Notes: generated from the sequence alone by a model not told the origin. Counted from the stretch's first letter, positions 21,576-33,095 are shown. The stretch: DNA of 64,000 nt from Atherinomorus stipes (GCA_023101725.1 JALJCO010013382.1:1-64000), one strand, 5' to 3'. Numbers and translations: made by a program.

Positions 21576-22947
21576 TATAGTATTCAATATTCAAAACTGG
21601 TATTTTACTTACATTTATTCCTCTTGTAGTTTATGCAGGACCAGGAAGGTCTTTCAAATATCAATTAGTGTGGCTTTCTAACCAATCAGGGAGCTGGTTA
21701 CATTCAAGGAGCAGCTGTGATTGGTTGAACTTGGTTTTCACTGCTCAAGACCCCAAAATGTCATGCAAAAGCTAAATGAAAAGGAAAAAACTTTTAGGAA
21801 ATCCAACTGCAAAAAGGAAGAAAAAGTTGATGAATTATTTAACTTCATTTGGTTAAAAATCAATTAGCCTAATTCCTTAATTCCTTAGAAAACACTCAGG
21901 TTTTACTTAGTTTGATTGCATATTTCTCCCATCATGATGTAAATCTCTGTTTTTCTATTCTGTCCATTTTCCACGTTTTTCGTTTCTATGCAGACGACTG
22001 TTTCACTGCTATTTGCTGCTGGCACACCTGCAGTTCTAATCTCCTCCTGCAGCATATCACCCTTGTCTTTCCTTCCAGTCTTTGGCAGATTATTCCCTCA
22101 ACCATGATGATAGATACTTCCCTTTTCCAAGCTTAGTTCTCTGCTTTCCTTTGTTTTCATTGTGCGAGCTGGATGTCATCTTGCACCTCTTGTTCTCCCT
22201 CGTATGCCAGCCAGCTTGCTCCGTTCAACAGCCTACAATTCTCATTATCAACCACATTCCCTTGCGAGTCTCTCCTTCACCTCCTGCCCTCTGGCTCTCC
22301 ATCACTGTATCACGCTCCATTCTTCATCTACTTTGCTATCAAGTTTGAAGACAGTTTGTGTTGTAGCATCTTTAAAGAAACTTTTCTTGAATCTGTGTTA
22401 CATTGGGTCTGCTTGCTGCAACACAGTCAAGTAGTGATGGAAAGAAAATACACGAAAAAATATCTATAATAGTAGTAGTTTGCCTTTTTGTGACTTTCTC
22501 TCACATTCTTTTATTTTCACCTGACAAAGATTTGGGAGAGAAAAATAAGAAAATAAGAAAATAGAAGCATCCTATCAATAAAAGACTGTAGAATACATTT
22601 GTGTTTTCTCACTCTTAGCTCCTCTACAAACCTCCTCCCTCTTCTTGTTTCAAGGTGCATTTAAAGGGATGAAAATTATGAAAATGATCCTCGATGCTGG
22701 AGAGGAAATGATTTTAGGGTCAAGGAGAAGGTGAGGATGTGACAGAGCATAAGTTAAAGTGATGAGAAGGACCCAGATATTAAGAAAGTTAAGGAGAGTC
22801 CTCCTAAAAAAAAGTTGAAAGAGGCCAAGGATCAGGTGGGAAGGAAGAAGAATGGTAAAAGAACCATTACAGTGGCCCACAAAAGACAAGACATGACGCC
22901 ACATAACACTTTTAAAGGAATTTTTAATTCTGTTGTTGGGTTTCTGG
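21576..22947. other. Unassigned intergenic DNA
   Basis: No gene or definite element was recognised. Overlapping short frames at 21912-22469 in all three + frames come from stop-poor pyrimidine-rich sequence, not coding. Confidence 0.35.
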
Positions 22948-23030
22948 TTCAGATCTCAGTGGGGACTTCTGTGTAGAGACTGCATGCTCTCTTTTTCTGC
23001 ATGGACTTCCTCCGGGTGCTCCAGTTTCAT
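22948..23030. repeat. Fragment of a widespread fish repeat
   Basis: The string CTTCTGTGTAGAGACTGCAT followed by TTCCTCCGGGTGCTCCAGTT is a diverged version of a very common vertebrate/teleost repeat segment (TGTGGAGTTTGCATGTTCTC ... TCCGGGTACTCC). Only ~80 bases are recognisable. Confidence 0.45.
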
Positions 23031-23342
23031 ATGGCACAGGGGAAGATTAAGACCAGTAAGAATCCAGCAGAGGCCATATCCTCCTAAAGGCAGCCGCTGA
23101 TCTGACCAGCTCTGATAATTAATGTGTGGGTGGAGGGAAACAGCAGCCCTAAACAGAGGCCACAAGTTAGAGAAGCTCCTCAATGGTGAAGTTTTATAAA
23201 GAATTATCAAAGAAGTTACATCACAAAAGGAATACTTTAAAACTTAAAACTAATACTGACTGAGGATGAACTCCTAATGCCCATTAAAAACATGACAGAA
23301 CAACCAGAGGTCCATTTTACACTGTTCCTTAAATTAAAGGAT

Positions 23343-23667
23343 AACTTTTCTTCTGTTGAAGATGTTGCAGGTGGCATTTTGTTTTCTTACAGGTGCAGCA
23401 GCTCTCTCTTTTTCTATCAGCTCTCTTTTCTCTCTTTCTTTTTCACTCTCTTTTCTCTGTCCCCTTTTCTTTTCCCTCTTGTCAGGTCCAGCAATAATAC
23501 AGTATGTAAATTCAATAATATGATAATTACAAAGAAAAAAAAAAAAGCATAATATTTGTACATCAAAGCAAATCTGCCTGGCACAACACAGCAGTCAGAT
23601 CCCCATTCTGCTGCTTTGATGCTGGACAGGACATGTAAAGAGGAAAAAGAAAAAAAACTTTCTTCTT
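23343..23667 (+). mobile_element. Short 3'-end copy of the G-rich retroelement family
   Basis: It contains a pyrimidine tract (23400-23480), CTTGTCAGGTCCAGCA, CAGTCAGATCCCCATTCTGC and GATGCTGGACAGGACATGTA, all in the same order as 16740-17011 of the 3.3-kb element. It ends in an A-rich tail (23637-23658). The flanks AACTTTTCTTCT (23343-23354) and AACTTTCTTCT (23656 on) may be the target duplication with one indel. It is therefore a 5'-truncated copy. Confidence 0.7.
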
Positions 23668-24117
23668 CCAACCTGGACCTTATTTCTAGGAGTTTAAACG
23701 TGCATTTACTCAATGGTAAAATTTCTCTATCATTTTGACTCCTGTGGGCGATATTTAGATTCGTCGCCCTCCGGCGTGCATCCATATGATGTGAGAGACG
23801 GGGCAGGCTCTCTAAGGCATCGTCCATAGCAGAACTCCTTCATTTCACCAATGCTTTAAGTAGAACGAATGAATGAGTGCTATTGTCCTGTGGGTTCAGA
23901 GTTTCACAGATTGTTGGTGTCTAGTTGGCAAACTGCTCCTCTCAGCTGTATTGCGGTGGCGCGCGTTGGGGGCGCGCACGGCCTGAAGAGTGTAAAGAAA
24001 GCCCCCGATAACTAACAGAGAGGTAAATCTGGACTCACTAGTGCTCATTTGTTCATTAGTTCTACTTCATTAAATCTACTCAGTAGAGGTGAAAAAGTCC
24101 CTGTGGGGCTAAACAAA
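23668..24117. other. Unassigned DNA with a short CpG-rich patch
   Basis: GGTGGCGCGCGTTGGGGGCG at ~23955-23975 is CpG-rich, but no exon accompanies it. No gene was recognised. Confidence 0.3.
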
Positions 24118-24577
24118 AGCCCCATTTCCACCTGCGGGTCTGGATCGGGTCGGGCCGGATCGGGTGGGTTTTGGTACAGATGTGTTGATTTCACGTTGCA
24201 TCCCCACAGCAAACTGTACCCATGGAGGCGGAGTATTAACCGGATAGCGCTACTACGTGATCCCATGACATCATCGCCGTGCAACACCTTTTAACCAAAG
24301 CACCGCACCACACGTGACAGAAACAAAAGGAGTCACCTCTGCTTTGTTTTTACGCCGGGTCACACTGGAAGTGACAAATTTTTCAATGAATCAACAGATT
24401 GCTGTGTGTTAGCTCCACCTCTTTGGTCCGGATCGGTTGGATCAGTACCCCTACCGAAAGGTACCAAAAAAGTAGGCCGGGTCGGGTCGGATATAAGGGT
24501 ACCCATCCCAGTTTTTATCTGTGGAGAAAAAAAAAGTGGACCCGACCTGATCCAGACCTGCTGGTGGAAACAGGGCT
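24118..24577. mobile_element. MITE, 460 bp, with ~37-bp terminal inverted repeats
   Basis: The left end AGCCCCATTTCCACCTGCGG (continuing GTCTGGATCGGGTCGG) is inverted at the right end, CCCGACCTGATCCAGACCTG ... AAACAGGGCT, with few mismatches. The interior also holds GTACC/GGTACC palindromic motifs. It has no reading frame of its own kind, and no exact target duplication was found. Confidence 0.7.
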
Positions 24578-25262
24578 AAAGTGTTGAAGGAGTGATTTGA
24601 GGTTTCCCCCTTCCTCTTCCCGGTGTCTCTGGCCTGTAAGCGGCACTTGCAACTCTCTCTGTGGCCGACCCGACATAAATCTTGCGAAAATAGAAACTGC
24701 TGTACAGCACTCAGGCCCCCCTATCCACCAAGCTGCTTCCAGTGCTGGTTAAAACCAGAACCAGACTAAAAACCGGTTCTTTAGCTTCCCATCACCTAAA
24801 CATCGGCTCCTGGCTCTCAAAACCAACTGTTTCTTGGACCAGAATGAAGAACCGATTCATGTAGCTTGTGCTGCCTGGGCACCGAGCCTCATTGCCAAAT
24901 AGGCTCAGCACTCACTTGTCATGTCCACAAAAATAAATAAAAGTTTGTATTCTTACCTGCTACCTGCCAACACCAGAGAAAAATATAATCCACAGCATAT
25001 TTACCCGCAAAACACGAGTAAAATGTCCCGCTGCAGGAGACACAGGACTCTGTTTGAGCAGCCGCAGAGGGAGACGCGCTGCTGCTACCAACGTAGCAAA
25101 GTAGCATTAACAAACTGATTCATAGTTAGAGGATCTGCTCTCAAATCGCCTGGTCATTAATTTAAAAAAACATGTTTTGGTTTAAATTAACCACATGAAT
25201 TCCTTTTAAAGATGCCTTACATCAGTTCCTCGCCTGTATTAAAAACTGATCTGATCTACGTC
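24578..25262. other. Unassigned DNA, partly repeat-like
   Basis: The segment 24735-24860 (ACCGGTTCTTTAGC, GAACCGATTCATG) looks like a diverged hAT-type repeat, but ends were not seen. No gene was recognised. Confidence 0.3.
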
Positions 25263-25490
25263 AAGCTTGGCCAGTTTATGGGGCGGTGATTAGCTCAGTT
25301 GGTTGAGCAGCTGCCCCATAAACAGGGGCTGCGGTTCCTCAGCGCAGTCGGCCCCGGTTCGATTCCCGGTCGAGGACCCTTTGCTGCATGTCACTACCCA
25401 CTCTCTCTGCCCCTTTCCTGTCACTATACACTGTTGTATAAAGGCCACTAGTGCCCAAAAATCTTATAAAAAAAAGCTTGGCCGGTTTAT
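25263..25490 (+). mobile_element. tRNA-derived SINE with 17-bp target-site duplication
   Basis: The body (25280-25473) opens with a tRNA-like head: A box TAGCTCAGTTGG at 25291-25302 and B box GGTTCGATTCC at 25356-25366. A tRNA-unrelated region follows (TTTGCTGCATGTCACTACCC on) and an A-rich tail. Flanks AAGCTTGGCCAGTTTAT (25263-25279) and AAGCTTGGCCGGTTTAT (25474-25490) differ at one base, a clear duplication of the target. It is not a functional tRNA gene, because the head is over-long and lacks a closed acceptor stem. Confidence 0.88.
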
Positions 25491-26577
25491 TGCTATAGAA
25501 CAGAGCAAGTGTGGAGTCAAAGTGAGTATATCCCAAAGATGGATGGTCTTTATGGGCTCTTTTCCCCATTCTGTGTGCTAATTAGCCTAGAAACAGAAAC
25601 AAAACAGCAGAAAATAAGTGGAGAACTTAGGAAGAATTAGAAAATGAATTTGGCTTCAGTTCACAATGAAGATTTTCTCCTGGAGATGCATACTCCGGAG
25701 TATTTTCTGCGCACATGGGTAAGATATGATGCAAAAATGCAGCAGGAAACATAATGATTGCTAACAGCACATCAAGCAGTAACATCTAAAATACCAGCAT
25801 GCAGGACAACAGAGTCAGCAGATCTTATCAGATGCACACTGTGAGCTTTTCAACTTTGTGTTCTTTCCAAATTCATGATGAAAACACTGTTTCCAGGACT
25901 GGCCTTTGCACAGGACATTTTTAGAGGAAGGACTGAAGGCGGGCTGGGAGACAATGGAGAGAGCTGAGGTACAGTAGCAAGAATCCCAGCGGTCAGGGGA
26001 CTTTGAAGGAAGCGCTTTGCTACACCCAAAGGGTGCTTTGTTCTTTTTAATCATGAAATATACATAATTAAAGACTCCTCCAGGGGCAATTGTGAATAAA
26101 ACCGATAAGAATGAGTGAGATACTGCTGTACTGACCTCTAAAATGTAGCTCGTATAGAGAATGTGCTTTATCAGAGCGACTACACAAACTCGCTTAAAGC
26201 AAAAACTGGGACGATGCTTCTTCTGAATGACTGTAACCAAAGACGAGGGAGGATCTGTGAGCGATGTGAGGTTTTCTTCCATTTTCTTTGTGTTCTTTCT
26301 TCTCTGGTTGCATTTGCTTGTTTAAAAATCTTGTTTTCTCTTCATTTTTGTTTTTTTAAGCTGCCTCTGTTATCTCATTCTGCAGAAACTTCTGCTCTCT
26401 TCTTCCTCTTTCTAACGCATCTTTATTAAATTCCCTCTAATCTGAGAGTTGCAGTGGTGTGTGGGCTTTGACGGTTCACAGGAACTTGTAATTCTCTTTT
26501 AACCAGAAGCTGAAACGTCATGAATTTGCCATTTGTTGATGCTTCACTGATTGAATTCATACATCAATTCAACACTT
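25491..26577. other. Unassigned intergenic DNA
   Basis: No gene was recognised. A minus-strand frame of 155 codons at 26282-25815 is the longest here but shows no recognisable domain, no flanking exon structure and low-complexity hydrophobic content. Confidence 0.35.
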
Positions 26578-26828
26578 GGGCCCTGATTTACTAAGATCTC
26601 AAATAAAGAGCAGCATTTTGTTTGCAGCATAAATAGACTGCACATGTTGTCTTTATTGTTTGTGGGTAATCTAAGATCGCTCATACAATCGGCAACAGGT
26701 GCAAACAGCAGTATTTAAATGAGGATTTACCATGTGCCATTGCTTTGTAAAGTTCAGGAGAGCAAGAAAGTTGTAAATGCAAATGAATTCGACCTGATGG
26801 CGATAGAGATGTGAGTGGAGGAAAATGA
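26578..26828. repeat. Half copy of the GGCCCTGATTTA-ended element family
   Basis: It begins GGGCCCTGATTTACTAAGAT, matching the terminal repeat of the element at 58006-59487. It continues with motifs seen there (AGCAGTATTTAAATGAGGAT versus the minus strand of ~59330-59350). The opposite end is missing. Confidence 0.5.
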
Positions 26829-27305
26829 AATATCAGTTTAGTTTATTGTCATTACATGTATTTCTACATGAACGAAATGAGAACTCAGGCCGACTCCATA
26901 AAAACACAGTTCCCCTAATTATCTATACAAAAAAAAAAAAACATTAGGTAATTTTAACAATAAATTACTCCTAAGTAGTATAAGATTTTAAAAAATTAAT
27001 TAAAAAGATAAAATAAAATAAGATAATTTAAATCCCAGTCTCCATCACAAAAACTCTTAAAAATGACAGTAGTTAACAGGAGCACTGCAGTGCTTCAGTG
27101 TCCCCCGTTCATCAGTCTGACAGCCTCTGGGAAGAAGCTGTTTGTAAACCTGGTGGTTCTGGCCTTAATGCTGCGCAGCCTCTTCCCAGAGGGGAGGGGT
27201 TCAAACAATCCACAAGCCGGGTGGGTGGGATCCCCCATTATGCGGGCCACTCTGCTCCTGCACCTGCAGACATACAGCTCCTCAATGGAAGGAAGACTGC
27301 TGTGA
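26829..27305. repeat. Retroelement-derived repeat (teleost)
   Basis: The block 27095-27300 (GTCTGACAGCCTCTGGGAAG, TGTTTGTAAACCTGGTGG, TCTTCCCAGAGGGGAGGGG, ACATACAGCTCCTCAATGG) is a sequence met again and again in fish genomes near LINE-like repeats. The upstream AT-rich part (TTTAGTTTATTGTCATTACA) fits the same unit. Overlapping frames here are by-products. Confidence 0.55.
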
Positions 27306-28149
27306 GTGTATATATATATAATATATAACATAAAATAAGTATAATAATTATAAAATAAAAACAATACATCAGGTATCCCTGCAGAGCCTAAGAAGAGGTC
27401 AGTTTATGAGGAAATGGATGAGGAGTTTCGGTTAGAACAAACAATACCGTGAACATGGTCTGACATCTACTGTATCACTGTAATGTGCGCTCTGTGACAA
27501 GTGTTATATAGTGATGTTTGCCGTGTTGGTTGTTGTTAAATTAAACAATGAAAACTGAATGTGTTGCCCTCGCCGCTCAAGAGAAAAGATTTTGACCCAA
27601 CAGTGCATGTCTGCAGTCCTGCAGCATTGGCATGTCCCCTCTTCCAGCCATTTATGTAAAGCTGCTACTTAATACCCGCTTTTCAGACATTTTAATTTTA
27701 GGCATAAAAATAGCCACTGGAATCTGTTTCACAGTTGATAACTCACATTGTGTGTGCAAAGCTGATTTATTTGCATATTCTCCTCCTAACATTTTACACA
27801 TTCTGGCAGAAATACCCAGATTGCATAATAATTAACCTTAAGGATATGTGTTTTTCTGACTCATTTTGATGGCACACCAGCACTCGTGTACATTTCTCAC
27901 TGCCCAGTGGCATCCTGAGGCTGAGAAACTGCACAATGCAACTTTTTCCATCTGGGAGTGGCATGATGTTGTAGCCAACTATTGGTTATGCACCGCGTAG
28001 CAAACAAAGAAAACAAGAACACAAGAGGAAAACATAATTAAATAAGCCATAAAGCTCACAATAATTATTTCAGTCCTTATACCTCCTTAAAAGCTGAAAA
28101 GGGGATGGAAAAACTGCTTATCCAAGCTCCAGCCCCTCATACAATACAG
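27306..28149. other. Unassigned DNA with one dispersed-repeat segment
   Basis: No gene was recognised. Bases ~27930-28010 (GATGTTGTAGCCAACTATTG on) reappear in inverted orientation at ~54880-54950. Confidence 0.4.
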
Positions 28150-28697
28150 AGTTTTTTGAATGTCCGATATTAGCGACTGATATCGGCATTAAAAATGTGA
28201 TATTGGTAAATATCGGTATCTGTTTTTTCAGACCGATATTTCTACTAATAAAATCTCGCGAGATCTCCTTGTTCTGTGACGAAATCTTGCGAGACCTTGT
28301 TCCATCAGCGGTGGTCCAGCATGTAGAAAAGTCCCTGTTATTGTGGAAGAACTTCATATCCCAGCATTCCTTTCAGAGTCATGTGACTACAGTGCAGCTG
28401 CTGCTGCTACAGACTGACTTGCTCTGAAGCTGCTTATAATATGTCTGGTTTTAAGTTGTTGGTTAAGTTACCAAGTTGTCAGAAACATTATAATTAGCCA
28501 CATGTTGGCTAATACCTGCTAGTATCTGATATCTGGCAGCCAGATGTCCAAAATGTCAAAAAGTCATCTGGCTGAGGTAAGGATATTTTTGGAATCTTTG
28601 CTCTCGGTGCAGAATATTGTTGTGTTTCTCAAAATATGAGAGATACAACCTCACAGTTGTCTGGTAAGATCGCTATCGGTTGATATTGGAAATTAAG
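28150..28697. mobile_element. MITE copy B (partner of 21236-21575)
   Basis: It begins TGTCCGATATTAGCGACTGA and ends near CGCTATCGGTTGATATTGGA, giving imperfect inverted ends. The internal blocks AACTTCATATCCCAGCATTC and GTGCAGCTGCTGCTGCTACA are shared with copy A. This is the longer copy, ~550 bp, non-coding, probably hAT-type. Confidence 0.65.
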
Positions 28698-28799
28698 AGT
28701 TGGACTAAGGGAAGAGGAATGGAGGAAAAGACAGAGAAGAAGGGACAGAACAAGAGGTAAGACAACAGCCAAGATAAAACATTTACTGTCTTATACAGG

Positions 28800-29003
28800 C
28801 TGGAGTGAGCTAACAGTACAAGAGACGGATGCCAGTGTAGCCGCGCTAACGCATCACTGAGAAAATTACAATAAGTTCTGGAGTTCTTGGGAGATCTTTA
28901 AATGGATTGCGGGTACTACTTTGCCCGTTTCAGCAGCAGGTTTTTGCGTATGCAATCAAGTTTGCACTTGTAATCCACACAAACCTTTCGTAAATCAAGG
29001 CCT
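28800..29003. repeat. Right-end copy of the GGCCCTGATTTA-ended element family
   Basis: The end CACAAACCTTTCGTAAATCA-AGGCC (to ~29003) is the inverted terminal repeat of the element at 58006-59487. The preceding TTTTTGCGTATGCAATCAAG also matches that element's end. The left half is missing. Confidence 0.5.
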
Positions 29004-30319
29004 TGATTTCCTCCTGATGGAGCAGGTGAGGACAGATCCTGTCTTTCTCCCGTTCATCATCTACGCTGCATTAATCCGGCTCTACGCTCGGTGCCAAGTT
29101 ATCTGTCGTCTCTTCTTGAGATCCAGCTGACAGTCTGCTTGTTTATTTCCACATTCTGTTTTTCTTGGAACCAGCTGCTGACCCCCATCACACTGGGTCT
29201 TATCCCAGCTGTGCCTCCATTTGCTGAATTTGGATTCATCTGGTTTTTTTTTTTTTTTTTTTTCTTGTTTTATGTCACTGTGTATTTTGTTCCATTTTAT
29301 TCTGTGACTGCTAGATATTCCCCAATGTGCATTTTTGTGTCCCTAACTTAGTTTATTTACTTCTAATTTCCTTCCTCAGTCTTTACAGTGATGTGCCTCT
29401 CATGCTTGTAACGTTTCCTTTAGGCTCTTTGCTGTTTGTCACCTTTGTGATTATCTTATGATTATTTTTAGTTTAAGTCTAATTTTTTATTAACTTTGCT
29501 TTCATGTTTTTATCTTAAAAGAAAGTTTTTCTTTTTCTGTATGCACACTTAATGCTGCTGTTTTTCCAATTTTGTTATTCTAAGCTTGATATTTTACTTT
29601 GAACATTCCTGATATAGTTCAAAGCTCATGGAGTAAATCTTACATGATACATTTCCATCTTCATCATTCTGATATAATTCTTTTAAAACACGTAGATTAC
29701 TACAGCTGTATGGATGGAAGCTGATGAACTACAGGAAGAGTAAAATGGAGACATGACGAACAAAAGTCTGTTTCCAGTTAATTTTTTTAGTTTGCAAACT
29801 TCTTTTAATTTAATCTAGAAAATTGAAAGGAATTAGAAAAAAAAAAATTCCTACAGTAGTGTGTGCAAAACACACAAAGCTGGGATGACTTGACTGGTGA
29901 CTTGCTGGAAATGAATCTTTGTAACTTGTTTAGAAAAGGCCTTGCACAGCACATTACGCACAGAATATGAAGGAAGACGTTCCAGTTTTATGTCACAGCA
30001 TCTCAGATTGATAGAAGAATCCAATCTGCTGGAACAGAAGCTGATCTGAAAGTTAGACATTCATTTATGTCTTTGCTCCTGCTGGTTAAAGGCAGAGAAA
30101 ATTTTAATTGTGCTCCAGTTTAAGTTTTTATCCTTCATATTTCTCTATATAGATGTAATCATGGCTTAAAAATTATTTCAAGCATTTTCTCATGGTGTGT
30201 ATCTTTATATTTAAATGAGGCAGGGTAATCAGGACAAGAGTTTTTAGAGTTGTACACATGAATACTGAGAAGCCTGTATAATCACACACAGACAAACGCA
30301 GAGCAACACAAACCACAAG
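29004..30319. other. Unassigned intergenic DNA
   Basis: No gene was recognised. A T run of ~18 bases lies at 29244-29262. Confidence 0.4.
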
Positions 30320-30470
30320 CCGCCTGTTTGTGACTGCGCCCTTTTTGTCTTGCTGTTATAATTCATTTAAGTGGGAGCCTGCGAGGATTTGAGGCTTCAT
30401 TAGGCAAAGCCTTCCTGTTTTCCATCAGAATGTAATCAAATGCAAACAAATAACTACTGCTGAGCAAAAT
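30320..30470. promoter_or_regulatory. Candidate conserved non-coding element
   Basis: This non-repetitive block has dense homeobox/POU-like motifs (TAATTCATTTAAG, TTCATTAGGCAAAG, AATGTAATCAAATGCAAACAAATAAC). It has no similarity to other parts of the window and no coding frame. The call rests on base pattern only. Confidence 0.25.
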
Positions 30471-30689
30471 GGCCTCTGAGGGTCTTTATTACCGCGTCCT
30501 TTAGTAACTGTTCAGTATCCTTTCTTATTACTTTTTTGTGTTTCTGATGTAGAAAACTGTAGTTTATAAGCAAAAGGTCATGTAGAATGTAAAATCTGCC
30601 AAGGCTCCCCCTTTACCGGTTCTGTTAATGACTTTTATGGACAGAATTTCTGGGAGCAGCCGAGGTGTTGATGGCCTGGTCTGCTGGCT

Positions 30690-30965
30690 TCATCTGGACG
30701 TGATCTCAGCTCTCACTGGAGCGATTTGCAGCAGAGTGTGAAGCGGCTGGGATGGGAATCAGCACCTCCAAATCCAAGACCCTCAGACGGAAAATGGTGG
30801 AGTGTCCTCTCCACCTGCCCCTCATGGAGGACTTCAAGTATCTCAAAGTCTTGTTCACGCGTGAGGGAAGGATGAAGCAGGAGGTCTACTGATGGATCCA
30901 TAGGCATCGGTTCCGTGGGTGCTTCAGGACCCACGTGGGATTGATGGCAAAGTCTGGTCTCATCA
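30690..30965 (+). mobile_element. Rex3/RTE LINE fragment, reverse-transcriptase end
   Basis: In the + frame from ~30718 the peptide reads ERFAAECEAAGMGISTSKSK, then the FKYLKVLFTREGRM motif, and stops at TGA after QEVY. This is the segment after the catalytic motifs of Rex3/RTE-type reverse transcriptases. Both flanks are lost and stops interrupt the frame, so it is a dead fragment. A second fragment of the same family, on the minus strand, closes the window at 63690-64000. Confidence 0.82.
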
Positions 30966-32159
30966 AGCATCCACTGCAGTGTTTCTCTACATTGACTCAG
31001 TCATGCCGGACTTCCTCGGCTATATTAATAGCGCATTGCCTTCAAAATGATTAGAATTAAATCTTTTCACATTGACAACGTCAAAATTTTTTAATTGAAG
31101 CTGGATTACCGCTTGTAGAAGACAGCAGCAGCAGAACTCTCTCCTGTCAGACATCGCATTTGCATGTGAACGCAGCATGGAGACCGGTGTCAAGATGAAA
31201 ACAGCGCAGCCAGAACGTGGCGCGCACAGACCTCATGTGAATTAGCCATAGGGCTTTAATTATATCATAAACTTATTAAATGAGGATAAAGTGTTTTTTA
31301 GTGGCTTCGGATTTTCATTGAATCAAACCACCTAGTAGCCTTCAGTCTCAAAATCAGCCTCGTATGATGAGAAAATAGAACGGACTTTTAATATGACATG
31401 GTCCTGGATATAACCGCCAATGTTAAGCTGCAGCTAAAAAAGCAGCCGTACATTTCAAAGAATGAGTTAAATGAACTATAGGCTGCTATTAGGTTGCTGA
31501 TTAAATTGTTGTCAGTTAAGATTATGTTGCACTGGCTACAAATTTTACTTTCTGTTTCACTTGAAAGCTCATTTATTGCTTGGTGTCACATTTGTGAAGG
31601 ACTCCGCTGGTGACTAATTCATTACCAATTTTGATTTCTTAAAATGATTTTTTAAATGGATCATGTTGCATTTGTTCATTTTGTGGTGAGTTCATTAATT
31701 CATTTTACAAAATAATGAGCGACAAATTCCACTAATAATGGGATATTAATGTAGCTGAATATATCTTGTTGTCTTGTATGGCCTTCACTCACAGCACCAG
31801 TAGACATGTAGATCTATGGGTGGATCGGTGCTGCATCAGCAGTGACGACTCTGGATTGGTCTGTCGTGGCAAAGAAAGAGCTGCGTACCTCTCAAACATG
31901 GTATATAATATATATAACATACATACATATACAATATACATAATGTAGCTGCCATGCAGCATGTAGGACTTCTGTCCTGCAGAGACACTCAGATGGCACC
32001 AAACACATGGAAATGACAGTCATCATAAACATTTTTAATGCTTCTTCTGCACTCAGGAACCCGCAAGCATGACATAGCTTTTAAACTTTACATCGTGCAT
32101 AAGACTGTGTGTCCTGAAGTCTATCTGACGTGGTAATAGTTCCCTCTTTCACTGCATAG
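30966..32159. other. Unassigned intergenic DNA
   Basis: No gene was recognised. Short imperfect ATATAC runs lie at ~31900-31945. Confidence 0.35.
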
Positions 32160-32305
32160 AGCGGGGGTGGGCGACTCCAGTCCTCGAGGGCCGGCATCCA
32201 GCAGGTATTAGGAGTTTCCCTGTTGCTGATGTCAAGCTCTGCACAAGCCACAAACTCCTAATACCTGCAGGATGCCGGCCCTTGAGGACTGGAGTTGCCC
32301 TCCCC
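32160..32305. mobile_element. Foldback MITE, ~145 bp
   Basis: The left arm (GGGGGTGGGCGACTCCAGTC, CTCGAGGGCCGGCATCC, AGGTATTAGGAGTTT) is inverted almost perfectly in the right arm (AAACTCCTAATACCTGCAGG, ATGCCGGCCCTTGAGGACTG, GAGTTGCCCTCCCC), with a loop of about 36 bases. It is non-coding and could form a stable hairpin on either strand. Confidence 0.8.
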
Positions 32306-32689
32306 GGCATATTTTGTTTGAAGAATGCTGCAGTCATGAGCAGATTGTGGATAAAAGTCTCAACATGCACGTCTTACACCTGTTCAGTCTGTCTTATACA
32401 CCCCATTGAACAGTCATGTTTAAGATGCATGTTTGCTCGCCTCTGTGTGTCTCTGTGGTTTCAGATCAGAGTCTGGGCATTAGGCGTGCATATGTACTGG
32501 TAAAGGTCTCAGGAATGCATTAAAACCAGTAAAAGCCCTCACGAAAATACCCCCACAAATGTGTGTTATGAATGGGAACAGGTGCTTCCTCCGTTTACAG
32601 CTTTTTTCCACTGACCTTTCCTCTTAAGAGAATAACTTCACATGCTCTGATATCAATAGCACACACACATCCAGATTTGTTTTTTAGAT

Positions 32690-33095
32690 TATTTTTAGCT
32701 GCCTGACTCACGGCTCCCTCCATTGTTTCAGATAATCACGCTTGGTCAAAGCTGTGTATTACAGGTCTAATAACGCCTTAAAGAGCAGAAATAATCTGTG
32801 GGCCACAGATTGTGCTGTTTAAACACGGCCTTAACGAGGACAATGCACAATGATTTATCTCTGTGATCAACTCAAAGGTTTTAAAGGAGAGGTTGATTGC
32901 GTTGTGTTTTCCCACTGTGCTAATTGCTAAGAAAGTTAAAAGTTAACCGCTCGGCGGGCGGTTCAGGACAAACGGAGATGATTCAATATAAAGTGCAATC
33001 AGGGAGAAGGCACTTTGTCATTTTTTGGGCATGTAAAACCTTCCAATCAGCCATTAATAACAGCATTAGCTGACTCATTGACTGGAGAATCAAAC
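32690..33095. promoter_or_regulatory. Candidate conserved non-coding element
   Basis: This stretch of ~400 bases lacks repeats and has many developmental-enhancer-like sites: CAGATAATCACGCTTGG, GTCTAATAACGCC, CACTGTGCTAATTGCTAAG, CAGCCATTAATAACAGCATT. No coding frame spans it. The call rests on pattern alone; alignment to other fish and to tetrapods would decide. Confidence 0.3.

Noticed and set aside
25280..25376. tRNA-like sequence with good A and B boxes
   Set aside because: It is the head of a SINE with A-rich tail and 17-bp target duplication; it is too long for a tRNA and lacks a closed acceptor stem.
30713..30970. 85-codon minus-strand frame
   Set aside because: It is the antisense shadow of the Rex3 reverse-transcriptase fragment read on the plus strand.
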